Source of the DNA: Scytonema hofmannii PCC 7110 | GTDB lineage: Bacteria; Cyanobacteriota; Cyanobacteriia; Cyanobacteriales; Nostocaceae | Length of the DNA stretch: 64,000 nucleotides | NCBI RefSeq assembly: GCF_000346485.2 | Contig: NZ_KQ976354.1 | Span: 2,917,421-2,981,420, forward strand | Reading direction: 5' to 3' | In this document: in pieces, positions 44,285 to 52,753 of the stretch | Numbering within the stretch: position 1 is the first letter of the stretch | How the letters are laid out: each line of letters opens with the position of its first letter | Made by a program: the position numbers and the translations under genes | Notes under the pieces: generated by a model | Told to the model about the DNA's origin: nothing | Database searches by the model: none | The model's input: only the letters and a program-made list of their open reading frames with translations

Positions 44285-44611
44285 TTAATATGCAAGTTTA
44301 AGGCTTACATAACGATTTAAGCTAACATTTTCCTCTGCTGCTTCTATAGCTAATCTACGATGAAGCTCTGGAGGAATACGAACTTGAAATTTACCACTGT
44401 AGTTTTTTTCTGCAATAGGTTCTGGAATCCTCTCGTCATTTGCTTCCATATCAGCTACTACATCTTTTACCAAGTTTATAATACCTTCGATAGCAGTAGT
44501 CCGATTTTCATGGAGATAAGATAGACTAGGAAATTCAGCACACAGTCCTACAAATTCTTGATCCTCGGTTGACCAAGTAACTCTATATGTGTAGTGGTCG
44601 CAGTTAACCAT
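44285..44611 (-). CDS. HicB-family antitoxin with RHH domain (HicAB pair 2)
   Basis: This 108-residue protein has an RNase H-like HicB fold (YRVTWSTEDQEFVGLCAEFP, HENRTTAIEGIINLVKDVV) plus a C-terminal ribbon-helix-helix of the Arc/HicB type (FQVRIPPELHRRLAIEAAEE then VSLNRYVSLKL). The DNA-binding domain fits autorepression through the 22-bp palindrome upstream of the operon. It overlaps hicA by 8 bp and is leftward. Confidence 0.9.
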   Translation of the reverse strand: MVNCDHYTYRVTWSTEDQEFVGLCAEFPSLSYLHENRTTAIEGIINLVKDVVADMEANDERIPEPIAEKNYSGKFQVRIPPELHRRLAIEAAEENVSLNRYVSLKLAY

Positions 44612-44858
44612 CTTTCATTTCCTCCATTTTTTCAATCGCGGCTAAAACCTGTTTAACTTGATAAGCCTTTGCTTTTCCATTCTTTTCTTGAATGTTAACG
44701 CGTGGATCTCCAGCCCAAGGTGTTTTATAGACACAATGACTTGTTCCTTGCTGTCTAGGTTCTCCAAAATAATGATTGCAAACTTTCACTAAATCGGTAA
44801 AGTTTACATTCTTAGGATTATTCTTTAACTGAGCAAGGAGTTTTTCTATTTGTGCCAT
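44604..44858 (-). CDS. HicA-family toxin (HicAB pair 2)
   Basis: From ATG 44858 the 84-residue protein MAQIEKLLAQLKNNPKNVNF carries the HicA catalytic His in QQGTSHCVYKTPW (H41) and the C-terminal KAYQVKQVLAAIEKM helix. In-frame ATG 44930 would add 24 residues with no family match and is rejected. It is the first gene of a leftward hicA-hicB operon. The palindromic operator lies 89-110 bp upstream. Confidence 0.88.
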   Translation of the reverse strand: MAQIEKLLAQLKNNPKNVNFTDLVKVCNHYFGEPRQQGTSHCVYKTPWAGDPRVNIQEKNGKAKAYQVKQVLAAIEKMEEMKDG

Positions 44859-44946
44859 ACGTTTATACCAAGTTGTAGTAAAAAAAGTAGAAGTTTCTAC
44901 AAAATGACATATTAAAAAGCAACTTGGCATTAGTTTTCTCTTTATT

Positions 44947-44968
44947 ATAGTATCAATATTGATACTAT
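44947..44968 (-). promoter_or_regulatory. 22-bp perfect palindromic operator overlapping a -10 box
   Basis: ATAGTATCAAT and ATTGATACTAT form a perfect 22-bp palindrome upstream of HicAB pair 2. On the minus strand its edge reads ACTATAATAAAG, so a TATAAT -10 element overlaps the palindrome. Binding by the HicB RHH domain would block transcription. Confidence 0.75.
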
Positions 44969-45125
44969 GTCAAGCGTTATGTTTTGAAAAATGTCGAAGA
45001 CTGCAAAATCTCCACTGTATATAGGTTTCAGGCATTTTCTGCAAATTCTGCATCATAAAAAAAGAGCAATTACTACTCTCGTGCTGGTTCATCCCCGACC
45101 ATTTAGCTAGTACGGTCATATAGTA

Positions 45126-45178
45126 ATAATTTCGAATAATCGTAATATAATGCTTAAAAGCGATTATTCCGAAATTAT
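45126..45178. repeat. 17-bp inverted repeat just before the IS607-type recombinase remnant
   Basis: ATAATTTCGAATAATCG (45126-45142) pairs with CGATTATTCCGAAATTAT (45161-45178) apart from one bulged base. It directly precedes the decayed recombinase start and may be a binding site for it. Confidence 0.65.
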
Positions 45179-45690
45179 GCCATATATTACACCTCAAGAA
45201 GCATCCAGAGTTACTGGGTTTCATGTAAAGAATGAGCGCTAATTGGGCAGATGAAGGCGTTGTCCTGTATCAAATCTGCTACAGGACATAGACGTTACGA
45301 TCTAACCACTCTCAAAAAAATGATTGGAAAGGATGAGAGGGCGGTTGTTCTTTATGCGCTTAGTATCTACTCATTCTCAGAAAGATGATCTACAAACTCA
45401 AATTGACTTTCTGAGAATGAATCGTGCCGAGAGTGAATTAATATCTGAGATTGGTTCCGGATTAAATTTCAAACGTCGTAAATTACTATCAATACTAGAG
45501 CGAGTCATTAAAGGTGAAGTCAAGGAGTTAGTAGTAGCGTACCATGATAGACTTAGCCGATGCAGGATTTGATTTGATTGTTTGGCTATGCGCTCAATTT
45601 GATTGTCAAGTTACTGTATTAAATGAAACTAAATTATCCCCTAAGCTTGAATTAGTCCAAGACATTTTAACAAGATTGCATTCATGAGCA
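45179..45690 (+). pseudogene. decayed IS607-family serine recombinase (TnpA)
   Basis: Pieces in different frames match an IS607 TnpA: an N-terminal MerR-like MPYITPQEASRVTGFHVK, then SATGHRRYDLTTLKK, then the resolvase motif VSTHSQKDDLQTQIDFL with the catalytic Ser, EVKELVVAYHDRLSR and FDLIVWLCAQFDCQVTVLNE. At least three frameshifts and a stop at 45239 interrupt the gene, so it is dead. It precedes tnpB in the usual IS607 order. Confidence 0.88.
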
Positions 45691-45858
45691 CGCTAAACTT
45701 TATTTTTTGCGTAAATATGAGAAAAGCATCTCTTAGACTGTCGCCAAAGAGTCTACTAAAAATGAATATTTAATGAAGTTTGCCGAAAGTTACGAAAACA
45801 CCGATTAGGTATTGTATATTATTAATATTTAAATAAAACTTAGGAGGTGATTGAACGA

Positions 45859-47334
45859 ATGGCAAACAAGAAACAAAGGCGAAAGAAAGGATACATAGAG
45901 TCTCAAAAGACAATTAAATTGTGGGTAGTAGATAACGTGCAATATAAAGATAATGTTGCTAATTATATTATTCCTACTCGGGAAAAGTACGCAGAAGTTA
46001 CTAACTTTTATGCAGATATTTTATTAGCTGATTTGGATTTACTTGAAACAAAAGCCGAGGACTTGTATGCCGTTCTAGAAGGATTAACGATTATTAACAA
46101 AAATAGGGTAGAGGTTCAATTTCCTTTACAAGGGGATGTTCCCTCTGACATGCGTCGGGCTTGTATTAAGAAAGCTTTTGGAGTTGTTAAATCCTGGTAT
46201 TCTAATTACAAAAAATGGGAAGTTAAAAAACAGAAAAAGTTAGCGTTAGGAAAAAAGTTTAGCGATCAACCTCCAGTTCCACCTAGAGACTATAGTCAAA
46301 TGCATCCTGTACTTTATTCTGGGATGTACAAAGACTTTGATGGTACATCCATTATACTGAAATTATGGACTGGTACATCATGGGCATGGATTAAACAACC
46401 TATTAACTTAAGGGGACAGTCTTTACCTGATGGTTGGGATTGGGGTTCACCAACTTTGATTTTAAAAGATAAACTTCATTTGCACTTTCCCATCATTAAA
46501 CAGATATCAAATCCAGGAAAGATTAAAGAACAAGCACAGAATTCAGACGGAATTACTATTTGTTCAATTGATTTAAACCTTGATGGAACGATAGCCGTAG
46601 CAAGCATTATAAGTTCCGACGGTACAGGTAGTGTTCAGGAGTTAGCCACTCTGTTTGTAAACCGAAATGACACTATTCAACATCGTAGGAAGCGCGAACT
46701 TGGACGCATTGCTAGAGCTTATTCACGTACTAATAAAGGTTTTGGTACTAGTAAAAAGGGAGATTGTTCTAAGCGATTCAAGAAGATTAAAAATCGAGAT
46801 GATTATGAATCTCATCGGATTAGTAAACGATTAGTTGAATTTGCACATAAGCATGGAGCGACAGTTATAGTATTTGAATGTCTGACTAATCTTAGACCAG
46901 AGCAAGCAAAATATAGTCGTCGTAGTAACCAAAAACGTGCTTATTGGTTAAAATCTAAAATCGTTAAACGAACTCGATACAAAGCTTTTCAATTGTATGG
47001 AATTCTTACCTCTTTAGTTAGTCCTAAAAATACTAGTAAGGAGTGCGCATATTGTCAGAGTAATGTTTCTAGAATTAGTGTGACAATTTCCGATGTATTT
47101 GCTGAAATAGTAAATCTAGCAATTATAAATTCTGACGGAAAAGTTTTTTATAATATTGGCACTCCTAATTACCTCTGTTCAAGCAACATTAAGCATAAAG
47201 GAAATGCTGACTTGAACGGTTCCAGAAATGTCGGGTTAAAGTTCTTACGTAGATACTTTGAAAACCCGAAAATAATGACGAAAAGCCTCGTGAATGGTAC
47301 CTCCGGACAGGGAACCGTTCCATCGGTCGTCTGA
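45859..47334 (+). CDS. tnpB: TnpB RNA-guided nuclease of an IS607-type element
   Basis: This 491-residue protein carries the RuvC-like triad: D in ICSIDLNLDGT, E in VIVFECLTNLRP, D in NADLNGSRNVG. A zinc-ribbon region begins ECAYCQSN. Its second half has only one cysteine (NYLCSSNIKHKG), where most relatives have CxxC. TnpB proteins cut DNA guided by an RNA from the element's right end and help retain the element. ATG 45859 has AGGAGG nine bases upstream. The gene is intact although the neighbouring recombinase is broken, so the element cannot move on its own. Confidence 0.92.
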   Translation: MANKKQRRKKGYIESQKTIKLWVVDNVQYKDNVANYIIPTREKYAEVTNFYADILLADLDLLETKAEDLYAVLEGLTIINKNRVEVQFPLQGDVPSDMRRACIKKAFGVVKSWYSNYKKWEVKKQKKLALGKKFSDQPPVPPRDYSQMHPVLYSGMYKDFDGTSIILKLWTGTSWAWIKQPINLRGQSLPDGWDWGSPTLILKDKLHLHFPIIKQISNPGKIKEQAQNSDGITICSIDLNLDGTIAVASIISSDGTGSVQELATLFVNRNDTIQHRRKRELGRIARAYSRTNKGFGTSKKGDCSKRFKKIKNRDDYESHRISKRLVEFAHKHGATVIVFECLTNLRPEQAKYSRRSNQKRAYWLKSKIVKRTRYKAFQLYGILTSLVSPKNTSKECAYCQSNVSRISVTISDVFAEIVNLAIINSDGKVFYNIGTPNYLCSSNIKHKGNADLNGSRNVGLKFLRRYFENPKIMTKSLVNGTSGQGTVPSVV

Positions 47335-47480
47335 AAAGGCGGGGTTGGGTTAAGATCCATCGTTGCAAGGTGGCTCCTTGCTTTGATTTTAATCCAGGGT
47401 TAGTGGCGCTACCCATTTGGTTCTAAAGAGTTGAAACCTCGTACTGGTAAAGAGCAAGTCTCTTGAATGCTAGGGATGGC
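47250..47480 (+). ncRNA. candidate omega (right-end) guide RNA of the TnpB element
   Basis: By rule, TnpB guide RNAs overlap the end of tnpB and run to the element's right end. This stretch is GC-richer than its surroundings, with possible stems such as GGAACCGTTCC and AAGGTGGCTCCTT. The exact 3' end and guide are not defined from sequence alone. Confidence 0.35.
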
Positions 47481-47741
47481 GGATTCAAAGAGCCAGAGAA
47501 ATGATGAGAAAGTAAGATTTAAGCCGATTTTTCGGAATTATCCCAATTTCCTGTGTCACAGAGATGCCATGACAATACTGCTCGGTTAAGAGAAACCGGG
47601 TTTCTCAACAACGGACTATCCATCAAAACAAAACAGGACTTACGCAAAAATTGCTAGAAACCTTGATTTATCGAACCGCCAAGACGCCAAGAGCGCCAAG
47701 AATTCGTAGAGCGTGCGTAGTCCTACAAAATTGACACTCTA
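47481..47741. other. gap with dispersed hairpin and CGCCAAGA repeat
   Basis: A perfect 8-bp palindromic hairpin GAGAAACC-G-GGTTTCTC lies at 47590-47606. CCGCCAAGACGCCAAGAGCG repeats lie near 47681. TTGACACTCTACTAGA before the next gene recurs as CTGACACTCTACTAGA at 56806. No gene is seen. Confidence 0.55.
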
Positions 47742-49559
47742 CTAGAGTGGTGATTGAGTAAACTTATAGCCGCCTGCTGTCACCTCAAGAGTACCTTGTT
47801 TCCAACCTTGATAAATTGGTATTTTCTTACCTTGAGCATTTTGATATACAGCGTAATGATTGCGCCAATCATGAAAATTTCCATTGCGCCAAACTTTTGG
47901 TAATCCTTGAGATTGATGCTGAAGTTTTACCTTTCCCAAAACACCTTTATATTCAACAGATTTATTGCCAATTTCACTTAAATCCAAGCGAGATTTATTT
48001 AGTACAGATTGTTGAAATTTATCCCAATTACCGTATGTTTCTTTCTCTCCTATTTCCAGAGCAAAACCGCTAAATTTGTTATTACCTATAGCAGTTAAAA
48101 TTTGGTTATCGGGGTATTTTTTAAGAATTTTCTCAGTTGCTGTACTGCTAATTCCTTCTATATTAAGATGAATAGGTGTAAGTGCTAACCATGTTTTTTC
48201 ATAGCCAATAAAAGTTATGCCTTTTTTGGTTTCTAATTTCACAGATTTAGGTAAAAAAAACTGAAATGGTGCTTTAGGTTTATCGTTAAGCCAAATGATT
48301 AAATTACGGTACTGGGCAATGCGATCGCCACCAATAGACGAAGAAGAGATTTGAGTCGGATCTGTCCCCGTTGCAGCAATAAAATAATCAACGCCACGCG
48401 TAGAATTAAACGCCATCATCTTAAAACCATTCCAGTCACCGCCAGAACCTTGAGCTAAAGTCCCTATTTGGAAGGTGTTTCCAAAATACAGAGTTTCGTG
48501 AAATTCAGGTGCAGCATCACCGCCCGGTTTCCAATTTTCATAGGTTGGTTTGGAATTAAGCAATTCGAGTGGCTTTTGAAATTGCTTTCGCGCTAGGGAA
48601 ACAACTGCTGAAGGTGGACGATAGGTGCTAGTTATCAAATGCACCAAGTCAGGGGAAGGATTAGGATCTGCAAGAGGAGAATCACCAAAGTACAACCCCA
48701 ACTCATGGGTAGCCAGAGAACACCAAACACAGTTACCCTGATTGTAATCGCGCTTGGAAGGCCCGCCAAATCCACCCCGCCAATATTTAACAGCACCAGA
48801 CATCAAAAACCAATCCAAAGCGGATTTAGCAAGAGATTTTACCTCAGGGTCTTTGGCAAAATCGTAGAGATTGACATAAGTTGAGATCGCATGTCCCAAG
48901 TAATTTTCAGAATCCCATTCGCCCTGTCCTATCTGGTAGAGAGTGCGAACATTTCTTCTGATACGTTCTTTGTAAAGCTTGCGAGTCGCTTCATTTCTTG
49001 TTTCTTCGGCAAATAAGTACACAGATATTTCCCGCATTGCTTTTAAATTATCTGTGTTACGACAGTCTACCCAAGTGTCGCAATTGTCTGTGGAGTTTGC
49101 CCAAAACTGGCGACGGTTGGGAAAGCGTCGTGTAAGCGGATCTACCTCTGTCCAAACCTTCATTGCCCGTTTCATCCTCTGGCGGTAGGATGGGTCAAGA
49201 TACTTGCCAAAGTAAAAGTATTTGCGGACTTGACCTTTGAGAGTAAAACCAGAGTAGAAATCAATCCCCAATGTATGAGCGTGACTTTTAGCATCCGCAT
49301 CTTCAGATTGAAGAAAGGAAATAGCCTTTTCTCGGTTTCCTGCAAGAAAACCAATCATTGCTTTGGGGTAGGATCTTTTTTCACTCTCAAAAGATGTAGT
49401 GCCATATTTGCTGTCTGTAAATTTTGTCAGGACTTCCCTAGACCGCAACTGAAACTCCTTTTCCATTTGCGGCGTCCAGTGATTTTCTGCTTTAACCAGG
49501 GTGCAGCCAATGGAAAGACATATTAATGATATGGCAACGGCTTTGATAATGTTTATCAT
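47742..49559 (-). CDS. secreted protein of unknown function, probably an (alpha/alpha) toroid
   Basis: This 605-residue protein has an N-terminal signal sequence (MINIIKAVAISLICLSIGCT, possibly a lipoprotein with Cys at 19, or cleaved after VKA). The first two thirds are helical (YFYFGKYLDPSYRQRMKRAM, EVKSLAKSALDWFLMSGAVK); the last third is beta-rich and ends KFTQSPL. This layout resembles heparinase/alginate-lyase-like exported enzymes, but no catalytic motif is certain. Four cysteines (two in NCDTWVDC, two in GNCVWCS) could form disulfides. I do not assign a function. Heptamer repeats lie at its start. Confidence 0.7.
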   Translation of the reverse strand: MINIIKAVAISLICLSIGCTLVKAENHWTPQMEKEFQLRSREVLTKFTDSKYGTTSFESEKRSYPKAMIGFLAGNREKAISFLQSEDADAKSHAHTLGIDFYSGFTLKGQVRKYFYFGKYLDPSYRQRMKRAMKVWTEVDPLTRRFPNRRQFWANSTDNCDTWVDCRNTDNLKAMREISVYLFAEETRNEATRKLYKERIRRNVRTLYQIGQGEWDSENYLGHAISTYVNLYDFAKDPEVKSLAKSALDWFLMSGAVKYWRGGFGGPSKRDYNQGNCVWCSLATHELGLYFGDSPLADPNPSPDLVHLITSTYRPPSAVVSLARKQFQKPLELLNSKPTYENWKPGGDAAPEFHETLYFGNTFQIGTLAQGSGGDWNGFKMMAFNSTRGVDYFIAATGTDPTQISSSSIGGDRIAQYRNLIIWLNDKPKAPFQFFLPKSVKLETKKGITFIGYEKTWLALTPIHLNIEGISSTATEKILKKYPDNQILTAIGNNKFSGFALEIGEKETYGNWDKFQQSVLNKSRLDLSEIGNKSVEYKGVLGKVKLQHQSQGLPKVWRNGNFHDWRNHYAVYQNAQGKKIPIYQGWKQGTLEVTAGGYKFTQSPL

Positions 49560-49655
49560 AATGGTTAGTGGATAGTGGTTAGTGGATAGTGGTTAGTGGT
49601 TAGTGGTTACCAGCAACTAACAACTAACAACCAACAACTAACAACCAACAACTAA
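49560..49655. repeat. facing heptamer tracts
   Basis: AGTGGTTAGTGGATAGTGG faces CAACTAACAACTAACAACC between two leftward genes. It is potentially a long hairpin in the shared transcript. Confidence 0.75.
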
Positions 49656-49656
49656 C

Positions 49657-50190
49657 CTATTTGTCTTGCAGTCTGACATCAATGACAGTGCTGTTAAAAT
49701 TGTAGTTAAAGCCGTCTAACTCAATTGGCATACCAATTTTGACTTTACTGTTACCTAACACTGGTCCATCTGCTGTAACTTGGGCTTTGCCTTGTAAAGT
49801 CAAAAGCATATCCGTACTGAAATTATTAGATCTTGTATCTGGTAATTCTTTTACGGAACCGTCAGGTTGGGGAACCATAATAGTTCTTGGTAGTACTTGT
49901 ATCGATTTAATATCAATCGTTCCGTAGGGTTGATTGCGGATAATCACTTTAGTCTTACCACCTTTTTCAAACCCTCGTGCGTATAATTGTTCCGGGTCGC
50001 GGACATTTAATCCCCGAACAACTAAGTCTACTTCGATAGGTACTGTTTTACTACCAACTTGAGCAACAGAACCAGAACCACCAGGGAATAGGAAGATGCC
50101 GAATATAACAAGCAGAATGACAAGTAAAGCACCGAAGTCGAGGATGCTAATTTTACCGAATAAACGACCTTTGGAATCTAAAATAGCCAT
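49657..50190 (-). CDS. DUF4330 membrane-anchored protein
   Basis: This 177-residue protein begins MAILDSKGRLFGKISILDFG followed by one transmembrane helix (ALLVILLVIFGIFLF), then a periplasmic beta-rich domain (VPIEVDLVVRGLNVRDPEQL, then KTKVIIRNQPYGTIDIKSI). This matches the cyanobacterial DUF4330 family, whose function is unknown. It probably sits in the plasma or thylakoid membrane with the domain outside the cytoplasm. It may be co-transcribed with the secreted 605-residue protein downstream across a heptamer tract. Confidence 0.8.
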   Translation of the reverse strand: MAILDSKGRLFGKISILDFGALLVILLVIFGIFLFPGGSGSVAQVGSKTVPIEVDLVVRGLNVRDPEQLYARGFEKGGKTKVIIRNQPYGTIDIKSIQVLPRTIMVPQPDGSVKELPDTRSNNFSTDMLLTLQGKAQVTADGPVLGNSKVKIGMPIELDGFNYNFNSTVIDVRLQDK

Positions 50191-50307
50191 AACAAGTTTT
50201 TCTAATAATGGTAGCAGTATGTCTTTAGTTAGAATGCAGCACTTTTATCTATTTTGCAGGACGAAAAGTTATTGAGTGCTGGAGATCGTGCAATAGTCTA
50301 TCACAAC

Positions 50308-50400
50308 TAGGGAGTGGAGAGTAGGGAGTAGGGGGTGGGGGTAGAGATTATAAGAATTTTCCATTCCCCATTCCCCATTCCCCACTCCCTATTCCCAATT
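50308..50400. repeat. facing heptamer tracts (GGGAGTA / CCCCATT)
   Basis: GGGAGTGGAGAGTAGGGAGT faces CCATTCCCCATTCCCCATTC, about 15 bp apart, in the gap before the M48 protease gene. The same GGGAGTA heptamer occurs after hom at 62060-62092. Confidence 0.8.
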
Positions 50401-50478
50401 TTTAATATGCAACTCATAGGGAGAGAAATTCGTCACATAGTTTTACTTCTACTCAAACTCTCTTGAAACCGGATCGTT

Positions 50479-51336
50479 ATGAACAGGAACCGCTTTTCTA
50501 CAAACTCTCGTTATTGGCGACGGAATTGGTTTTATCCGTTAATTTCCTTAACAGTATCTTTAATTTTGTGCTTAAGTACACCAGTAAAAACCTGGGCTGG
50601 TATTGAGCGCTGGATACCGACATTGATACAGGGCGTACAAGTCATTCAGCTTTCCAACATATCTCCTCGTCAAGAGGTTGAGCTTGGTAAGCAAATGAAT
50701 CAACAATTAGGTCGTGAAGTCAAATTTTACCGTAACTCCGCAATTAGCGATTATGTGGAACAAATTGGTAGGCGGTTGGCTGCTAACAGCGATCGCAGCG
50801 AGCTTCCTTTTACCTTTCAAGTTGTTGACGATAACAGTATCAATGCTTTTGCCACAACTGGGGGATTTGTATACGTTAACACGGGCTTGCTAAAAGCTTC
50901 GGAAAATGAAGCGGAACTGGCAAGTGTGATGGCTCACGAAATTGGTCACATTACTGGGAAGCATTTGGTAAAACAAATGCGACAAAGAGCAATTGCAGGT
51001 GGTGTAGCATCAGCAGCAGGGTTAGATCGTTCTCAAGCAGTGGCGATAGGTGTAGATTTAGCCTTGAATCGTCCGCGCAGTCGTGAAGATGAATATGATG
51101 CAGACAAAAGAGGCTTGAGAACTTTAACACGCAGTGGTTATGCTCCATCTGGTATGGTTTCTTTCATGCAAAAACTTTTGAAAAAAGGTTCTGGAACTCC
51201 TTCATTTTTGAGCACTCACCCCGCAACAGGCGATCGCATTAAAGCACTGGAAAGTGCCATAGCCTCTCAATCTGGTAATAGCAGTGCTGGTTTGGATAAA
51301 GCCGCTTATCAAGCAAATATCAGAGCATTACGTTAG
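50479..51336 (+). CDS. M48-family zinc metalloprotease
   Basis: This 285-residue protease has a signal peptide or membrane anchor (FYPLISLTVSLILCLSTPV), then a catalytic domain with HExxH in VMAHEIGHITGKHLVKQM. The third zinc ligand Glu is in REDEYDADKRGLRTL, and FLSTHPATGDRIKALE completes the M48C (YcaL/LoiP-like) pattern. Such exported proteases take part in envelope protein quality control. The gene stands alone and is followed by a TTTTGGATTTTGGATT tract. Confidence 0.93.
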   Translation: MNRNRFSTNSRYWRRNWFYPLISLTVSLILCLSTPVKTWAGIERWIPTLIQGVQVIQLSNISPRQEVELGKQMNQQLGREVKFYRNSAISDYVEQIGRRLAANSDRSELPFTFQVVDDNSINAFATTGGFVYVNTGLLKASENEAELASVMAHEIGHITGKHLVKQMRQRAIAGGVASAAGLDRSQAVAIGVDLALNRPRSREDEYDADKRGLRTLTRSGYAPSGMVSFMQKLLKKGSGTPSFLSTHPATGDRIKALESAIASQSGNSSAGLDKAAYQANIRALR

Positions 51337-51410
51337 TTATCATATCGATTTTGGATTTTGGATTTTGGATTTTGGATTGCGACTAACAACTAACCACTAA
51401 CCACTAACAA

Positions 51411-52181
51411 CTAACTAATTACACTCTTCGCCCTCTGACATCTTGCAACCTCGAATCCGGCTGGATCGACAAATGCCAACCCTTCTTTTAGTGGTAGAGT
51501 GCGGAGACACTTGTTTAAGACATTGACTTGGTAGACCAACCAATTTGTGATGTCAAGGGCTGTCAACCAGCCACTTCGGGGATGATAAGCACCTGTATCT
51601 ATATCCAACCATCCTTTGCCTTGTGCTAGCTGACCGGGCGTTACTCCTGGTAAAGTAAAGGTGATTGTATGACCGACAATAATTAATTTATCGGCAAAGT
51701 AGGGTTTGTCCATGCTGTGAAACTTGTCTCGCACCCAGCACATCTGATCGGCAGTTTGTTCTACAAGGGGGATTGAGGGATCGACTCCAGCATGAGCTAA
51801 CAAAACATCTCCCAAGTCAAGATATGTGGGTAAAGCTTTGAGCCATTCGACATGGTCTTCTGGGATTGTGGCTTGTTTGTAACTAGCGACTGTTGCTTGA
51901 CCGCCACTGCACAGCCATGCTTGTACTATTGACGTAGGAGCTTGTCCGCTAGTTAGAATATTTAATAGCATATGCTCGTGATTACCCAACACGCACTCGT
52001 AGTGGTTGTTCTTAACAAAATCCACAACTTGCGAGCTTTGCGGTCCACGGTCAATTAAATCTCCGAGAAAATATATTTTATCGTCTGATATGGGGGCGAT
52101 CGCGTCTAACAAAGTCATCAAACTTTCGTAGTGACCATGCACATCCCCAATAATGATTCGGCGGTAATTAGTTGCGCTCAT
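51411..52181 (-). CDS. PPP-family protein phosphatase (metallophosphoesterase)
   Basis: This 256-residue calcineurin-like phosphoesterase has motifs GDVHGHYESL (residues 12-21), GDLIDRGPQS, GNHEHMLLN, a histidine in LLAHAGVD and one in IIVGHTITF. It belongs to the bacterial PrpA/ApaH-like group, which acts as Ser/Thr protein phosphatase or on dinucleotides. It could counter Ser/Thr kinases such as the giant kinase at 33.9-39.8 kb, but that link is only a guess. Single leftward gene. Confidence 0.9.
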   Translation of the reverse strand: MSATNYRRIIIGDVHGHYESLMTLLDAIAPISDDKIYFLGDLIDRGPQSSQVVDFVKNNHYECVLGNHEHMLLNILTSGQAPTSIVQAWLCSGGQATVASYKQATIPEDHVEWLKALPTYLDLGDVLLAHAGVDPSIPLVEQTADQMCWVRDKFHSMDKPYFADKLIIVGHTITFTLPGVTPGQLAQGKGWLDIDTGAYHPRSGWLTALDITNWLVYQVNVLNKCLRTLPLKEGLAFVDPAGFEVARCQRAKSVIS

Positions 52182-52481
52182 CAGCTCTGTGTTTTAATAA
52201 CTTTGCCTAATACTTGTGCTACAGTTTAAGCTAAATTGATTTCGTAAAGACGAGTTACAAATAGCTTAAAAAATTATATTTAAGGTAATTATGCCCACAT
52301 CCTGCTAGTATGTGTCACTATAGCAATTAATTTGTGACAATTTAGTAAGTTCAGAACCCCAACTTCTTCATGCAGTCCGGAGTTTTAACTTTTCACGAAT
52401 GATTTAGGATTGCTATAGCCTCTGTGAGCAGGGGATCTGGAAGAACGATATCCAATATAATTTTCAAAAAAAAATATATAT

Positions 52482-52598
52482 AGGAATTATAAATGATTTA
52501 TGAAAAAAATCTTAGTACTGTAGGGAGGGCTATGCCGCACACATAAACCTTGTTTACGGCATAGCCCTCCCTACGTATATTTCAAAAATCAAATAGGA
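52482..52598. repeat. MITE-like element, copy 2 (inverted relative to 25745-25860)
   Basis: The hairpin core 52520-52574 has 24-bp stems with two mismatches (GTAGGGAGGGCTATGCCG). Both flanks match copy 1 in reverse order, so the element is about 117 bp and without coding capacity. The rest of the 52182-52753 gap shows no gene. Confidence 0.85.
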
Positions 52599-52753
52599 GT
52601 CCGATAGCTGTTAAATTATGCTCTTTATAAAACTAATTCATCTATATTGATCCGTGAAATTTGCTAGTGGTTAGTAGAGGCGCAAGGCTCTGCGCCCGTA
52701 CATAGCTCACTACTCATCACTAACCGTCTTCATAAACAGCAATAAAGTATTAA

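Noticed and set aside
45324-45572. 82-codon frame as an independent gene
   Set aside because: It is the middle piece of a frameshifted IS607 recombinase, not a separate protein.
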